This document shows positions 1 through 6,680 of a DNA stretch of 49,751 nucleotides, piece by piece. The position numbers and the translations under genes are program-made. The notes below the pieces were generated by a model that saw only the letters and a program-made list of their open reading frames with translations, ran no database searches and had not been told where the DNA came from. This stretch comes from a virus, in IMG/VR virus record IMGVR_UViG_3300020171_000339, positions 1 through 49,751 of that record; one strand, given 5' to 3'. Each line of letters begins with the position of its first letter. Within the stretch, counting starts at the first letter, position 1.

Positions 1-1
1 G

Positions 2-118
2 ATTGGCTTTACATCAAAAGAATCGGGAGTAATGCAAAACTGGAGTAAAGAACGCATCAATATATTAGCTCAAAAGCGGTTTAATAGAGTGGATTATATA
101 CAGACACCTGAAGTGTAA
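2..118 (+). CDS. C-terminal part of an unidentified protein (5'-truncated by window edge)
   Basis: The frame is open from base 2 to a TAA at 116-118, two bases before the ATG of the next gene, so it looks like the tail of a co-transcribed gene. The 38 visible residues are basic and polar (for example QNWSKERINILAQKRFNR) and fit a small DNA-binding protein, but no family is recognised. It may be the other half of the gene that begins at 49640 and runs off the far end. The frames do not join directly (one base short), so that is only an inference. Confidence 0.5.
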   Translation: MGFTSKESGVMQNWSKERINILAQKRFNRVDYIQTPEV

Positions 119-120
119 AT

Positions 121-402
121 ATGACCTTTGTATTACTGCCTTATAGTGTACTAGACGATCTGCGCCTTAGCAAGTCGGATATCCAAGTCTATATTTCATT
201 AGCCAGGTATGCTGATAATAAGACTAGATTGTGCTATCCCTCAATGGCTACAATTGCTAAAGTATCACGATTGAGACGCCCCACTATCTGTAAATCATTG
301 ATTAACCTGGAAATATACGGTCATATCATAATTAAACGCAAACACGGCACTGTCAATCACTATCAATTAGTTGCCCCGAATGCTAAACTATTGCCGTTCT
401 AA
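121..402 (+). CDS. helix-turn-helix (HTH_36-like) protein, putative replication initiator/regulator
   Basis: A 93-residue protein. Its layout matches the short winged-HTH proteins related to phage and plasmid replication initiators: an N-terminal segment ending in 'LSKSDIQVYISLARYADN', a 'CYPSMATIAKVSRLRRPTI' recognition-helix segment, and a basic wing with 'IIKRKHGTVNHYQL' near the end. Its stop codon overlaps the first of three direct repeats (402-468), which are followed by an AT-rich stretch, as expected for an initiator next to its own iterons. It could instead be an autoregulator. Family assignment is fairly safe; the replication role is inference from the adjacent repeats. Confidence 0.75.
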   Translation: MTFVLLPYSVLDDLRLSKSDIQVYISLARYADNKTRLCYPSMATIAKVSRLRRPTICKSLINLEIYGHIIIKRKHGTVNHYQLVAPNAKLLPF

Positions 403-468
403 CCTGTTAAATTAAAGCACCATGACCTGTTAAAATGGAGCACCTACTACCTGTTAAAATGGAGCACC
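402..468 (+). repeat. three 20-bp direct repeats (iteron-like)
   Basis: Three copies of acctgttaaaatggagcacc lie at 402-421 (variant with 'attaaa'), 425-444 and 449-468, with start-to-start spacing of 23 and 24 bp, about two helical turns. The last two copies are identical. They follow an initiator-like HTH gene and precede an AT-rich stretch, the usual plan of an iteron origin. They could also be operator sites. Confidence 0.75.
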
Positions 469-471
469 ACG

Positions 472-528
472 AACTATACTCATTATAACTATACTTAATT
501 AACTATATAATTACGTTGTGTATATAAT
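472..528 (+). promoter_or_regulatory. AT-rich stretch with AACTATA boxes and a weak -35/-10 pair
   Basis: AACTATA occurs three times at 472-478, 487-493 and 501-507, with 14-15 bp phasing. The inverse, TATAGTT, occurs at 49559 and 49598 near the other end. A possible promoter is TTAACT (499-504), an 18-bp spacer, then TATAAT (523-528). The stretch is easily melted and could be the unwinding element of the origin suggested by the upstream repeats, an operator, or both. Confidence 0.45.
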
Positions 529-570
529 AGGCAGGGTAGTAAGAAAACCCAAAACAATATTATATACCCC

Positions 571-599
571 TTGCTTTTATAGTACAAGTGTGCTATAAT
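571..599 (+). promoter_or_regulatory. sigma70-type promoter for the rightward late module
   Basis: TTGCTT (571-576), a 17-bp spacer, and TATAAT (594-599) preceded by TGC (extended -10). The block TGTGCTATAAT is identical to the promoter at 14610-14620. The first gene starts 20 bp downstream at 619. Confidence 0.8.
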
Positions 600-618
600 A
601 TATACCAAGGTGAAAAAC

Positions 619-765
619 ATGAACCAAGACCTATTTAAACACCTATCCTTAGACCTACTCCTACTCCAAGAGCTAGGCACTGCCACCAACCCTCTCCTGG
701 ATGATGACTACCTTGCTAACCAATGGGATGATATTATCAAGGTTGTAGAAGATAATGATAGATAA
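619..765 (+). CDS. small acidic protein of unknown function (48 aa)
   Basis: The 48-codon frame starts at an ATG behind 'aaggtgaaaaac' and ends in TAA, which shares its last base with the ATG of the next gene (TAATG), so the two are translationally coupled. It is leucine-rich in the middle (LSLDLLLLQELG) and acidic at the end. As first gene after the promoter and directly before the small-terminase candidate it may be a helper of packaging, but no family is recognised. Confidence 0.6.
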   Translation: MNQDLFKHLSLDLLLLQELGTATNPLLDDDYLANQWDDIIKVVEDNDR

Positions 766-1229
766 TGATAGATAATTCCAACCCCTCCCAGAACCCCATA
801 CTAAATGTAGTGTTTGAAGACCTCTATACCACTACATCTAGTACCTCAGACGATGTTATGTCCATCCAAAGACAGGAAAACGGGAGGTTTTCACCCGGTT
901 TTAGCGGTTATCACGGCGGTTCTAAGCCTAATACAGCATCAATATCGTACTGGTTAAGGTCTATTGTATCTCAAAACAACGGTTCCGGTGCTAGAATGCT
1001 GGCAGAAAAGGCGCTAGAGATGGGATGTGAAGGCCGGCAGAACTTTATAGAGCTGATATTTGATAGGATTGATGGTAAAGTACCGAATAACCTTAATGTA
1101 CAGAGCGTTGTAGTGCACCTGGGCAATGAATATGCTAGGTTGGGGATGTCCACCACAGCAGCTGAGCTCGATAGTATGCGGCAACAGTACCTGCCCATGC
1201 CCTCAGCTAGTGATAACACAGACTCATAA
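765..1229 (+). CDS. terS: putative terminase small subunit (DUF5681-like)
   Basis: A 154-residue protein. At about residues 39-52 it has a glycine-rich 'NGRFSPGFSGYHGG' segment resembling the GxFxPGxSGNPxG opening of DUF5681 proteins, followed by helices and a segment near residue 100 (IFDRIDGKVPN) like the one that closes that domain. DUF5681-type proteins commonly sit upstream of phage large terminases. Here terL is 2.4 kb downstream, separated by fibre-like genes, which is an unusual distance. The role is inferred from domain and position; it could be another DNA-binding packaging factor. Confidence 0.6.
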   Translation: MIDNSNPSQNPILNVVFEDLYTTTSSTSDDVMSIQRQENGRFSPGFSGYHGGSKPNTASISYWLRSIVSQNNGSGARMLAEKALEMGCEGRQNFIELIFDRIDGKVPNNLNVQSVVVHLGNEYARLGMSTTAAELDSMRQQYLPMPSASDNTDS

Positions 1230-1279
1230 CGTATAAGAATATATAAGAATCCTAAGAGACGTATAAGACGTATAAGAAT
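1230..1279 (+). repeat. tandem TATAAGA repeat element, copy 1
   Basis: Contains CGTATAAGAATATATAAGAA at 1230-1249, then CCTAAGA (1251-1257), then two more CGTATAAGA units at 1260-1268 and 1269-1277. The same 20-mer, likewise followed within a few bases by CCTAAGA, occurs on the minus strand at 46426-46407 ahead of the helicase-like gene. In both places the element lies just upstream of genes in the direction of transcription, so it may be a binding site or RNA element. Confidence 0.75.
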
Positions 1280-1364
1280 GAGGTATGACATGGAAGGCAA
1301 TTGGAAGTGGGATGGCATAGGGATTGGGGTCGTTGGTTTTTTTAACCTCATAGAGAATTTTTAA
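1278..1364 (+). CDS. possible 28-aa microprotein
   Basis: An ATG at 1278 (or in-frame ATG at 1290, 24 aa) opens a short frame with a hydrophobic middle (GIGIGVVGFFNLI) that could span or touch a membrane. The ribosome binding site is poor and the start overlaps the repeat element, so this may be untranslated leader. No function is claimed. Confidence 0.25.
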   Translation: MRYDMEGNWKWDGIGIGVVGFFNLIENF

Positions 1365-1405
1365 ACAATATTGGTGGAAGTTTACATAAAGAGGGGGGAT
1401 AGATA

Positions 1406-1543
1406 ATGGCAGAAGACAAGAAAGAGAAAGAGGACAAGAGGAAGTGGGCGTTGGAGCAGGCGAAGGTATTTGTGAAGGGAGGGAGTGTGGAGGAGGTATT
1501 GAGGGTAGCTGGGAAACTGCTTGAGTACATAGAGGCTGATTAG
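1406..1543 (+). CDS. small charged helical protein (45 aa)
   Basis: The ATG has a strong purine-rich site (gaggggg) 8 bp upstream. The protein opens with a dense Lys/Glu/Asp run (AEDKKEKEDKRKW) and continues as a probable amphipathic helix. The stop is followed after 9 bp by the next ATG, so it is part of the same operon. No family recognised. Confidence 0.6.
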   Translation: MAEDKKEKEDKRKWALEQAKVFVKGGSVEEVLRVAGKLLEYIEAD

Positions 1544-1552
1544 GAAAGGAAG

Positions 1553-1765
1553 ATGCTTGAAGTAAAAGTAGGGGATATTTCCTGGAACGGTATGTCCTCA
1601 GCCATACAGTTAGTTAGACTTGGTACAGACGGGAAGATTCCTGCCAGTGAATTACCGTCCCTTGAGGCGAGTATTGCTGGGGGGACAGACTTTCCTGATG
1701 CACCTAATAATTACGATTTATATTTCAAGAGTGATGAAGGATACTTATATATATATATTCCGTAG
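1553..1765 (+). CDS. short tail-fibre-like protein (70 aa)
   Basis: A 70-residue protein with the segment 'LVRLGTDGKIPASELPSLE', a form very common at junctions of phage fibre and collar proteins, and a C-terminal beta-rich tail ending in YLYIYIP. The next gene ends in a very similar way (DDNHLYVYVV), as does the 25366 gene's 'IWYDTSENKLKFST' tip, so these look like related small fibre tips. SD gaaaggaag is 1 bp off the start region. Virion location is inferred. Confidence 0.6.
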   Translation: MLEVKVGDISWNGMSSAIQLVRLGTDGKIPASELPSLEASIAGGTDFPDAPNNYDLYFKSDEGYLYIYIP

Positions 1766-1775
1766 GAGGTAAGAG

Positions 1776-2099
1776 ATGGCTGGATGGAGCAAGGTATTAT
1801 TAAGTGGAGATGCGGCGGAGTTAGGGACAGCGACTCCGTTAGCGGTAGCGGCGGCTGGTGATGCGGGTACTGGGTCGGCAGCGTCTAAGGAAGACCATGT
1901 ACATTCGATAGGTACTGGTACTGTGGGTGCGGTACAGTTAGCGGCTGATTGTGTTGGAGCGGCGGCGATAGATGGGACAGCGACAGACATGGCATTTGCC
2001 CAGATAGTTTTGACACCGACGGCAAGTGGTGCTGGGACTACAGAGGGTTCTTTAATGTACGATTCTGACGACAACCATTTATATGTTTACGTGGTATAA
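1776..2099 (+). CDS. short tail-fibre-like protein with collagen/collar-type repeat
   Basis: A 107-residue Ala/Gly/Thr-rich protein with 'GDAGTGSAASKEDHVHSI' around residue 30, the D-H-V-H motif found at trimer junctions of many phage fibres. The C-terminus (SLMYDSDDNHLYVYV) matches the end of the preceding gene and of the 25366 product. Strong SD (aggaggtaagag) is present. It is probably a small trimeric virion appendage. Its place upstream of terL, far from the main fibre block at 20-28 kb, is unusual. Confidence 0.65.
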   Translation: MAGWSKVLLSGDAAELGTATPLAVAAAGDAGTGSAASKEDHVHSIGTGTVGAVQLAADCVGAAAIDGTATDMAFAQIVLTPTASGAGTTEGSLMYDSDDNHLYVYVV

Positions 2100-2108
2100 G
2101 GGGGTTTT

Positions 2109-2351
2109 ATGGTTGACAAAGAAGACCTGCTTGGAAGGTTAGAGAGGGTTTACAAAGAAACCAAGAGCAAAGAGGGGGAAGAACTCCACAATGCTATAGT
2201 GGAGGTAATAAACAAGCAACAGCCGTCTTTGGAGAATGCGTACTTTATATTAGAACTGATAAAGTTCTCTTTAATGGAATCGAAGTACAAAGAGATATTA
2301 GGTACGGTTAAATTAACTAATAAGCTTCCGCTAAAGAAGATAGGGGGATAG
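2109..2351 (+). CDS. small helical protein of unknown function (80 aa)
   Basis: An 80-residue Lys/Glu-rich, predicted all-helical protein with no recognised domain. It lies 9 bp after the preceding fibre-like gene with a ggggg purine tract, and 3 bp before the next. A chaperone-like or virion-accessory role could be imagined from the neighbours, but nothing in the sequence shows it. Confidence 0.55.
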   Translation: MVDKEDLLGRLERVYKETKSKEGEELHNAIVEVINKQQPSLENAYFILELIKFSLMESKYKEILGTVKLTNKLPLKKIGG

Positions 2352-2354
2352 TAC

Positions 2355-2873
2355 ATGGGGTGGATAGTTCCTACTGGTAATGTAGACTCGTCAGCTACAT
2401 GGACAAGTGAAATGCTTGCTTATGATGAGAATACAGGGAATTATGCTTACACCAGTGTTCCGAGGAACGGGTGGAGCGGTTATCTTGAACTAACGGTAGA
2501 TGCGCTGAGTTGTGATAGGGTTAGGGGTTGGTTTAACGAGGGGATAGCGAATGTAAGCAACTTTGAATTAGACGTTTATTATGATAGTGGTTGGCACACC
2601 GTACAATCGGGAGAACCGGTTTATGGTGAATATGTAGAGTTTTTAATAGGTAGTACGAAATCTGTAACTTCGATGAGGTTTCGGTTTTATTCTACCAAGG
2701 CGGGTGCTGATGGAGGACGATGTTATGAAGCGGCTTTTTGGGAAGTTCCTGCGGGACCTACTCCAGACACTTGGAACCAAATATTATACACATCCGAGCC
2801 TCCGACTCCTAATGCTTGGAATCAGGTAAAACAAGATGTGGGAACTGGATTTGTAAAGTTGTTATATGTTTAG
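2355..2873 (+). CDS. putative virion protein with carbohydrate-binding-like beta sandwich
   Basis: A 172-residue, aromatic-rich, predicted all-beta protein. The pattern (SGYLELTVDALSCDRVRGWF, then 'VSNFELDVYYDSGWHTV', then 'FLIGSTKSVTSMRFRF') resembles F5/8-type or CBM-type sandwiches used for glycan binding. The C-terminus has two copies of a short Trp motif (TPDTWNQILYTSEPPTP and PNAWNQVKQD), a linker-like repeat. It closes the run of fibre-like genes before the sugar reductase gene. The ligand is unknown. Confidence 0.55.
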   Translation: MGWIVPTGNVDSSATWTSEMLAYDENTGNYAYTSVPRNGWSGYLELTVDALSCDRVRGWFNEGIANVSNFELDVYYDSGWHTVQSGEPVYGEYVEFLIGSTKSVTSMRFRFYSTKAGADGGRCYEAAFWEVPAGPTPDTWNQILYTSEPPTPNAWNQVKQDVGTGFVKLLYV

Positions 2874-2880
2874 GGGGTAA

Positions 2881-3624
2881 ATGGACTTAGTAATAGGAAG
2901 GGGTGAGATAGGCAGGGGGCTCTTTAATCATCTGAGGCGATTTGGGGAGACGATACTGCGAGCGCACGATGACCTGCCAGGTGGAAACTTTGACTGTGTG
3001 TATATATGCAGTGGGGTAACGAAGACGCGGGAGTGTGAGGAAGACCCTGGGGGGAGTCGTAGAGTAAATGTAGAATTCCCGATAGAGATTAGCAGGAGAT
3101 ATCCGTGGGGAATATGGATTAGTTCGGAGAGGGTATTTGACGGGCAGGAATCGTACAGGGAGAAGGGTGATGCAGTTAGTCCGGTTACGGAGTATGGCAG
3201 GCAGAAGGTAGAGGGGGAAGCGAGTGTACTTAGTAATGGATACGGGGTTATTCGATTTGGGAAAGTGTTGGGATGGGACATGCCGTTATTTGAGGGGTGG
3301 GTTAATGATTTACGTCAGGGTAAAGCGGTTCATCCTTTCAAAGATATGTCCATGGCGCCGGTATCTATAGGGCAGGCGGTGGAGGTACTCAGGAAGATGG
3401 GAACAGAGAAGAGGAGTGGGTTACACCAGTTAAGTGGGGACAGGGATATCTCGTATGACCGGATAGCGAAGCACTTATGCAACTATCTGGGGTACGATTT
3501 AGATTTAGTGCAGGGGATAAGCGGTGGGAGTCCTCATCCGCATACGACCTTAGCGAGTGATTTTGAGAGTCCGAATTCATGGGATGTGATAAATGAGTGG
3601 TGCGGGAAACGACTTCTTTATTGA
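2881..3624 (+). CDS. RmlD-like NAD(P)-dependent sugar reductase/epimerase (extended SDR)
   Basis: A 247-residue short-chain dehydrogenase of the dTDP-4-dehydrorhamnose reductase kind. It has a nucleotide-binding glycine motif GRGEIGRG at residues 6-13, 'CSGVTKTRECE' like the NxAAxT segment, S81-S82 then VFDGQ, and the catalytic Y105-G-R-Q-K109. 'GVIRFGKVLG' and 'MAPVSIGQAVEVL' follow in the order seen in RmlD. It is shorter than RmlD (about 290-300), mainly at the C-terminus. The last 32 nt overlap terL, tying a sugar enzyme to packaging genes. The substrate may be an NDP-4-keto-sugar; unproven. Confidence 0.8.
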   Translation: MDLVIGRGEIGRGLFNHLRRFGETILRAHDDLPGGNFDCVYICSGVTKTRECEEDPGGSRRVNVEFPIEISRRYPWGIWISSERVFDGQESYREKGDAVSPVTEYGRQKVEGEASVLSNGYGVIRFGKVLGWDMPLFEGWVNDLRQGKAVHPFKDMSMAPVSIGQAVEVLRKMGTEKRSGLHQLSGDRDISYDRIAKHLCNYLGYDLDLVQGISGGSPHPHTTLASDFESPNSWDVINEWCGKRLLY

Positions 3625-5317
3625 ACACGATAAGAAGATAGACGCAATTCTCTTAAAAGAAGAAAAAAATTACACTCCGGTGGACAGGGGTTATCTTGAG
3701 TATGAGTGGAAACTCTGTAAGAAGAGTATTTTCCGTTTCATGAGGTATTGCAAGATTATCGAGGCTCCAAGTCCCCAACGCCAGGGCGGGGGATTGATTC
3801 CATTCAACGTAACACCCCATGTTATTAAATTTATCCTTACCCTTCTTGGAAAACGGCTTATATCAGCGTTGAAGGCGAGACAGATTTATTTTTCAACCAC
3901 TATTTCAATTTATGTCTTGTGGTACGCCATCTTCCATGAGGGAGCAAATGTACTACTTTACTCTAAGGGTGAAACTGAGGCATCAGAACTTCTGGATAAA
4001 TCGAAGAGGGTATATAATGAGTTGCCATCTTTTCTGAAACCAAAGATGGGGGCCGAGAGTAAGAGTGAGATTTCCTTCCCTGTGATGAAGAGTGCGATCA
4101 GGGCTATGCCATCTACGAAGTCGGCTGGTATTGGTTATACTGCCTCGATATTAGTTTGGGATGAACATGCAGAACATGAGTACGCTAGAGAGAACTACCT
4201 GCACTCCAAACCAACGATTGACATGGCAGGCCAGTGTATTTCTTGTTTCACGGAGAATGCCTGGGATAAAGATAACCTGGCTACGGAACTGTTTGAAGGT
4301 GCGTTAAGGGACAACGATCCAGTTACAGATGGTGAGTATCTCCCGAACAAAGAGGGTGCGAATGGTTGGACACCCATATTCTTTCCCTATACTGTGGTTG
4401 TAGGTAGAGATGAGAAGTGGTATCAGGGTGTAAAGAACTCCATCCCTGAAGGAGAATTGTCAGGACTTACACCGGAACTCTATATGCTCAAGAACTATCC
4501 GAGGTCTATAGAGGAGGCTCTGAGTGTACCGCAGACTGTAAGTGCATTTGATAAGTCAGTCCTGAAGGCGATGCTAGAGGAAGCTAATAAGCAACCGAAG
4601 ATTACGATATCCACGGACGGGATTGATTACAACTACATTAATATTTATAGGGATTTCCACTTGGGTGATTCATATATAGCTGCATCCGATGTGTCTTTGG
4701 GTGTAGGGCGGGACTACCAGGTAACCTGTATTATGAATGCGAGAACTGGCGTCGTAGTGGCAGACATCCTCGACAATACAATTAATGAAGAAATTTTCGC
4801 CATGTTGTCAATGCAGTTGCTCGAAATTTACAATTCACCCAAGTGGTATCCAGAGTATAACCTATATGGCAGACGGGTTATCGAGATAGCGCAGTCCAAT
4901 CACTACCGGAATCTGGGGTATCGGGATGCCAAGAGAACTAAACCAGGATTCGTAACAGACGAGAAGACCAGAATGGATTTGTTCTCGGGCTTGATTCCTG
5001 CGGTTAACAACTACCAGATTACAGTGTTTAACCCCAAGGGTGTCATGCAGTTAGGGGATTTGATTAGGAATGCCGATAAGAGTGGCAGGATTGAGGCGAG
5101 GTCTAGCGGTCATGATGATTACCCGATAGCATTGGGTATCTGCTGGCTGATGAAGAAACAGATTTCGATTATACCGGATGAGATAGACGGCATTGACTCC
5201 GTTCACTTCACAGAAAAAGGTGATGCGAAGTCCGAGATAATGGACAGGGTACTGGAACTGAAAGCAGAAAGAGAACATTGGGAGAAGGAAGTTGCGGGTT
5301 TGTCTAGTAGTTCCTAA
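3593..5317 (+). CDS. terL: terminase large subunit (ATPase-nuclease)
   Basis: A 574-residue packaging motor. The N-terminal ATPase carries a TerL-type Walker A (KARQIYFST, residues 94-102; the usual KxRQxGxST has Tyr in place of Gly) and Walker B VWDE at 188-191. The RNase H-like nuclease begins with D366 in 'YIAASDVSLGVGRDYQ', has 'GFVTDEKTR' at 452-460 and ends with the HDD acid pair at 507-509. It overlaps the reductase gene by 32 nt and the radical-SAM gene by 26 nt. Length and motif order are normal for the family. Confidence 0.93.
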   Translation: MSGAGNDFFIEHDKKIDAILLKEEKNYTPVDRGYLEYEWKLCKKSIFRFMRYCKIIEAPSPQRQGGGLIPFNVTPHVIKFILTLLGKRLISALKARQIYFSTTISIYVLWYAIFHEGANVLLYSKGETEASELLDKSKRVYNELPSFLKPKMGAESKSEISFPVMKSAIRAMPSTKSAGIGYTASILVWDEHAEHEYARENYLHSKPTIDMAGQCISCFTENAWDKDNLATELFEGALRDNDPVTDGEYLPNKEGANGWTPIFFPYTVVVGRDEKWYQGVKNSIPEGELSGLTPELYMLKNYPRSIEEALSVPQTVSAFDKSVLKAMLEEANKQPKITISTDGIDYNYINIYRDFHLGDSYIAASDVSLGVGRDYQVTCIMNARTGVVVADILDNTINEEIFAMLSMQLLEIYNSPKWYPEYNLYGRRVIEIAQSNHYRNLGYRDAKRTKPGFVTDEKTRMDLFSGLIPAVNNYQITVFNPKGVMQLGDLIRNADKSGRIEARSSGHDDYPIALGICWLMKKQISIIPDEIDGIDSVHFTEKGDAKSEIMDRVLELKAEREHWEKEVAGLSSSS

Positions 5318-6680
5318 TTTTAGATGGTCAAACTGGGATAAGAATACTTTGTGGCATTATATCCCTTATAACTTGTGTCTGTTAGCCTCAATGATAGAGG
5401 ATATAGCAGAGGTGATAATCGTTGATGCCTATAAAGAAGACCTGAATGATAAGAAATTCATGGCACGTATTAAAGTATTCTCCCCCGATATTGTGGGTAT
5501 TACTGTCTTGTTTGACCAGTATGCTTCGTCTGGTTATAAGGTAGCACAACTGGTTAAGAAAGTCAATAAGAAGATTAAGACTGTGATGGGCGGAGTGTAC
5601 GCTACAACTAATCCCGAGAAGGTACTTAAAGATAAGAACATGGATGCTGTAGTGGTAGGTGAGGGCGAGTTCATGTTACGGTATCTGATTTCACTTCACA
5701 AACAAGGAAGATGGACACAGAAGTTCAGTCTGGTTGGTAACAAAATTCAGAACTTGGATGCGTTACCACTTCCGTCATACAATCTCATAGACTTTAATTC
5801 CTATGCTAATAGTGCCTCAAGAAAAAGTGTGGACTCTCCGAGAGCGTATCCTTACGCTAGGATAATGAGTTCAAGGGGTTGCCCAATGGGGTGCGCATTC
5901 TGTCAGGTGGAGACAATATCAGGTAAGGATTTCAGACCGAGAAGTGCCGAGAATGTACTGGATGAAATACAGTGGTTAAAGGAAACCTACGGTATTAAGT
6001 CTTTAATCTTCGATGATGATAATGTCCTGCACAATAAAAAGAGGGCTATAGATATATTTCAGGGCATGATAGACCGAGGGCTCGCTATGCCGTGGCTGTC
6101 AATCGGACTGGCGGTATTCAAACTGGATAAGGAACTACTGGACTTAATGAAGAAGTCGGGTTGCGAATATATCGCTGTAGCCATAGAATCAGGCACAGAG
6201 AGGGTACTGAAACAGATTATACAGAAGCCGGTAAACTTCAGTTACGCCAAAGAGATGGTGAAGTACGCCCGTTCTATTGGAATCTATGTGGCGGCGAATT
6301 ACATTGTGGGATTCCCTACAGAAACATGGGAAGAGATCATGGGTACGATTCGTTTTGCAGAAGAACTGAATACTGATTACTCCAAGATATTCCATGCTGT
6401 ACCGTTACCGCACACACGATTATGGAAGATGTGCGAACAGCAGGGGTTACTACCCGAGAAGTTCAATGAATATCAGTGGACTAAGGGGAATATCAACACC
6501 TCCGAATTTAGTTCTGACGATTTAACGATACTGAGAGCGTTTGAATGGGATAGGATTAACTTCACCAATCCCGAGAAGAGGGAAAGGACACGAGTAATGA
6601 TGGGTGTAAGCGAAGAAGAACTGGCAGAAATCAGGAAGGGAACTAGACAGAACGCCTGTCAGCTAGTAGGAGAAAGATGA
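5292..6680 (+). CDS. B12-binding-type radical SAM enzyme inside the packaging operon
   Basis: A 462-residue protein. Residues 1-140 form a cobalamin-binding-like Rossmann domain (MRVCLVVPNF start, 'VVVGEGEFMLR' near 121-130) without the DxHxxG motif, as is common in this class. The radical SAM domain has C197-x3-C201-x2-C204 for the 4Fe-4S cluster, then 'IFDDDNVLHNKKRA' and 'AVAIESGTERVLKQ', typical of B12-dependent methylases and related enzymes. The start is a TTG directly after GGAGAAGGAA inside the end of terL; the stop overlaps the portal ATG (ATGA). Substrate unknown; a tailoring methylation is possible. Confidence 0.9.
   Translation: MRVCLVVPNFRWSNWDKNTLWHYIPYNLCLLASMIEDIAEVIIVDAYKEDLNDKKFMARIKVFSPDIVGITVLFDQYASSGYKVAQLVKKVNKKIKTVMGGVYATTNPEKVLKDKNMDAVVVGEGEFMLRYLISLHKQGRWTQKFSLVGNKIQNLDALPLPSYNLIDFNSYANSASRKSVDSPRAYPYARIMSSRGCPMGCAFCQVETISGKDFRPRSAENVLDEIQWLKETYGIKSLIFDDDNVLHNKKRAIDIFQGMIDRGLAMPWLSIGLAVFKLDKELLDLMKKSGCEYIAVAIESGTERVLKQIIQKPVNFSYAKEMVKYARSIGIYVAANYIVGFPTETWEEIMGTIRFAEELNTDYSKIFHAVPLPHTRLWKMCEQQGLLPEKFNEYQWTKGNINTSEFSSDDLTILRAFEWDRINFTNPEKRERTRVMMGVSEEELAEIRKGTRQNACQLVGER

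Noticed and set aside
971-1351. Minus-strand open frame opposite the small-terminase candidate
   Set aside because: No ribosome site, antisense to a well-supported gene, low-complexity translation.
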